DNA from: SLFH01 sp050486265
GTDB taxonomy: Bacteria; Planctomycetota; Phycisphaerae; Phycisphaerales; UBA1924
NCBI GenBank assembly: GCA_050486265.1
Contig: JBJHCY010000003.1
Location: forward strand, 186,001-250,000
Direction of reading: 5' to 3'
Length of the DNA stretch: 64,000 bases
Below are positions 62,109-64,000 of this stretch, piece after piece (position 1 is the stretch's first letter; each line of letters starts with the position of its first letter). A program made the translations under genes and the position numbers. The notes beneath the pieces were generated by a model, which saw only the letters and a program-made list of their open reading frames with translations, was not told the DNA's origin and ran no database searches.

Positions 62109-63230
62109 TCACGCGCGTGCGCCGGACCCGGCCTCGGATCGACGCAGCGACCGAGGCAGCGGGAGATTGTTTTGCTCATACCACCGGCGCGGATCGCGAT
62201 GCAGCCGCTCGATCATTTCCGGGAGCGTGTCGCGCAGGCGATGCCGCGGATCCCACAAGAGCCGGTCGATGGCGCGTTCGATCTCGACCGAATAGTGGTC
62301 GTCGGCCATATCGACCATCCAAGGTTTGATGAAGGCGTCCTCGCGAGTGAGCTTGTCTTTCACCCACGCTCCGGCCTTCGCCGCGGCCTTGGGGATGCGG
62401 ATCGTCGGCCACTCCTTCCCGTGCACGAGCTCGCCGATCTCGTCCTGGAGCTCGTCGTAGCTCATGACATCCGGCTCGGCGATGAGAAAGACCTCCCAGC
62501 CTTCGAGGTCGGCGCGCTTCTCGACGGTCTTGCCGAAACAGTCGACCACATCGTCGAGGTGGACGAAGGCCTGGCCCTTCTCCGGGTCGCCCGGGAAGAA
62601 GATGCTCTCTAGCTGTTTCTCATAGATGCGCCTGATGTGCTGGGTGATGGGCAGCGAGTGCCCGCTCTCGTTGTATACACCCGCGATGCGGTGGACAACG
62701 ACCGGGATCTCGCCGCGGTGTTGTTTCAGCACACGCTCGGCCTCGAGTTTCGACTTGGGATAGTCCCACTCGCCCCGCGTCGGCGACTCTTCTGTAAGCT
62801 CCTCGTCCGTGTCCTCTGCCGGCTTCATCGCCAACAGGCTGCTGGAGAAGATGAACTGCTCGACAGAATCGAACGACTGGAGACGCTCGATGAGCCTGCG
62901 CGTGCCACCGACGGTCAGTCTGTCGTACATCGGGCTCGGCTCGCCGGAAAAATCGTAGTAGGCTGCGAGGTGAATCACGCTCGCGATGTCGCTTCCGTGG
63001 CTCTCACGGATCTGATCGAGCGCATTGTCAACGCTCTCATCGTCGGTGAGGTCGCACCGGACCCATGTCCAGCCCTGGGGCTCCGGATCGGGCTCGGCGA
63101 TGTCCAAGCCGACGACAGTGTGTCTGTCCTTCAGTGAATCAATCAGCTTGGACCCGATCAGACCGGAGCAGCCGGTGACCACGACCAGCGGCTGTTTCTT
63201 CGTGTTTCGGTTGTTCGTGTCTGTCGTCAT
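62109..63230 (-). CDS. extended short-chain dehydrogenase / NAD-dependent epimerase-like protein
   Basis: 373 aa. Rossmann motif VVVTGCSGLIGSKLI, Asp-rich NAD site (GLDIAEPD ... VRCDLTDDE), IHLAAYYDFSG, catalytic FSSSLLA and YPKSK, and later FVHLDDVVDCF, typical of the extended SDR group. The C-terminal 90 residues are helical and Trp-rich. It acts on a nucleotide sugar, sterol-like or small alcohol substrate; which one cannot be told. AGGAG lies ahead of the ATG at 63230. Confidence 0.85.
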   Translation of the reverse strand: MTTDTNNRNTKKQPLVVVTGCSGLIGSKLIDSLKDRHTVVGLDIAEPDPEPQGWTWVRCDLTDDESVDNALDQIRESHGSDIASVIHLAAYYDFSGEPSPMYDRLTVGGTRRLIERLQSFDSVEQFIFSSSLLAMKPAEDTDEELTEESPTRGEWDYPKSKLEAERVLKQHRGEIPVVVHRIAGVYNESGHSLPITQHIRRIYEKQLESIFFPGDPEKGQAFVHLDDVVDCFGKTVEKRADLEGWEVFLIAEPDVMSYDELQDEIGELVHGKEWPTIRIPKAAAKAGAWVKDKLTREDAFIKPWMVDMADDHYSVEIERAIDRLLWDPRHRLRDTLPEMIERLHRDPRRWYEQNNLPLPRSLRRSEAGSGARA

Positions 63231-63662
63231 GAGGTGAACTCCTCGCGTGAATGACAGATACTGCGCTGCGTTCAGACCCGAGCGTGTCGAGGAGCGACGC
63301 GTCCTCCAGCGCCGGCTGGCGCCCTCGGAATCCGACCGATTCCGCAGGCGGCGAACTCGGTGCGGAACACCGTTCGCGCCTTCATCAGGACCCTATGTGC
63401 GGGGATGGTGCGGATCAATCGGGTTCTTGCCTCATCTCAATGCAACCGCGCGTGCGTGTAACAGACACGAAACACACGCGGCGCATGGCGCCTTGCGACA
63501 GCCGCAAAACGCAGTGCGCTCGGTTTGGTGCTGTCGCCGCGCCTCCCGCGATGCGGGCGTGCACACACATGCGTTCCGACTCCTCGCCTAGCATCGATCG
63601 GATGCGCGGCGGGCGCGCAGAGCGCGTCGCAGCCGTGCCGAGTCGCATTGAAAGGAAGTTCC
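63231..63662. other. non-coding region between the SDR and dodecin genes
   Basis: About 430 nt without a supportable gene. A -10-like TAGCAT at 63589-63594 precedes dodecin by 68 nt. Several short inverted repeats occur (for example AATCCGACCGATT around 63337-63349). The open frames here overlap on both strands and have no domain. Confidence 0.45.
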
Positions 63663-63866
63663 ATGAGTGTCGCCAAGGTCGTAGAAATCACTTCCTCGTC
63701 TCCCAAAAGCTTCGAAGACGCGGTCGAGAAGGGCATCGCCCGGGCGTCGAAAACAATCAGCGATGTCCGCGGCGCGTGGATCAAGGAGCAGAAAGTCGAA
63801 GTCACCGACGGCAAGATCACCGAGTTCCGCGTGAACATGATGATGACATTCGTGCTCAAGAAGTGA
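63663..63866 (+). CDS. dodecin (flavin-binding dodecamer)
   Basis: 67 aa, full family length. SVAKVVEITSSSPKSFEDAV, then the flavin-stacking Trp39 in VRGAWIKEQKV, and the final strand EFRVNMMMTFVL. Dodecins form hollow spheres of twelve subunits that store or buffer riboflavin, FMN or FAD. ATG preceded by AAGGAAG. Likely monocistronic. Confidence 0.93.
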   Translation: MSVAKVVEITSSSPKSFEDAVEKGIARASKTISDVRGAWIKEQKVEVTDGKITEFRVNMMMTFVLKK

Positions 63867-63940
63867 TGACGCGCCGGTCGACATCGATCGAGAGGACTCT
63901 CCGGGGAGTGTCAGAGGATCCGAACGACTGATGGATCGAA

Positions 63941-64000
63941 ATGCGGAATAAACGCACCGATGACACCGTGCCGAGCGAGCGGGAGGCGTGGGCGCCGCTG
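63941..64000 (+). CDS. possible start of a further gene, cut by the window end
   Basis: From ATG 63941 a frame stays open for 20 codons to the edge (MRNKRTDDTVPSEREAWAPL). The start is hydrophilic and no family can be named. A competing ATG at 63931 meets a stop after six codons. Support is weak: no clear Shine-Dalgarno sequence is present. Confidence 0.3.
   Translation, partial: MRNKRTDDTVPSEREAWAPL

Overview
This 64 kb window is GC-rich and almost fully coding. Gene content points to the Planctomycetota, most likely a member of the class Phycisphaerae. The pointers are a large set of membrane proteins ending in a C-x2-C-G-Y ... C-P-E-C-G zinc ribbon, futalosine-route menaquinone synthesis, a type IV pilus of PilM/N/O/P/B type, and palindromic intergenic repeats of the kind common in planctomycetes. 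This placement is inference from gene content; no rRNA or tRNA gene was found.

Layout. 1-2351: the N-terminus of a PilT-like retraction ATPase, a sigma-70 family factor with its terminator, and a long non-coding divergent region. 2352-4815: Mn-type superoxide dismutase and a secreted-type esterase. 4818-10295: a head-to-tail array of ten related membrane/zinc-ribbon genes (one a remnant), joined by 0-2 nt junctions or overlaps for much of its length. 10326-16989: a YacL-like PIN/TRAM protein, an SRP RNA gene (plus strand, not protein coding), a secreted protein, two paralogous DUF2314 proteins and two small membrane proteins. 17055-19869: dnaX split by a textbook -1 frameshift signal, ybaB and a Nudix protein. 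19945-25751: a promoter/terminator-bounded small transcript, an RND efflux pair and a TetR regulator. 25880-34584: OsmC-like protein, glnS, sugar kinase, methyltransferase, glutamine amidotransferase, CBS protein, DNA glycosylase, DUF1801 protein with a histone-H1-like tail, thioesterase, with two kinds of intergenic repeat in between. 34581-46487: radA, a giant AsmA-like protein, LOG-family protein, lipoprotein, Na+/Ca2+ antiporter, HD-GYP protein, HlyD-type adaptor. 46685-53939: mqnB, the pilM-N-O-P-B operon and a secreted S1/P1 nuclease. 53967-64000: a secreted EEP-fold protein, a KamA-like radical SAM enzyme, a heterodimeric ABC exporter behind a leader-peptide attenuator, a small zinc protein, an SDR, dodecin and the start of one more gene.

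The most interesting points are these. (1) The ABC exporter pair sits behind a promoter, a 17-codon leader ORF with a strong Shine-Dalgarno sequence, and mutually exclusive antiterminator/terminator helices, an architecture like bmrB-bmrCD of Bacillus subtilis. (2) dnaX has an AGGAG, an A AAA AAA slip site running into the stop codon, and a 10-bp hairpin 7 nt further on. (3) The zinc-ribbon membrane array is a local gene-family expansion of unknown function. (4) At least nine genes have a TANNNT -10 box ending 6-8 nt before the start codon and no Shine-Dalgarno sequence, which predicts leaderless transcripts. (5) The tetranucleotide ACGT is nearly absent, to the point that Asp, Asn, Tyr and His codons switch from NAC to NAT before GT-starting codons.
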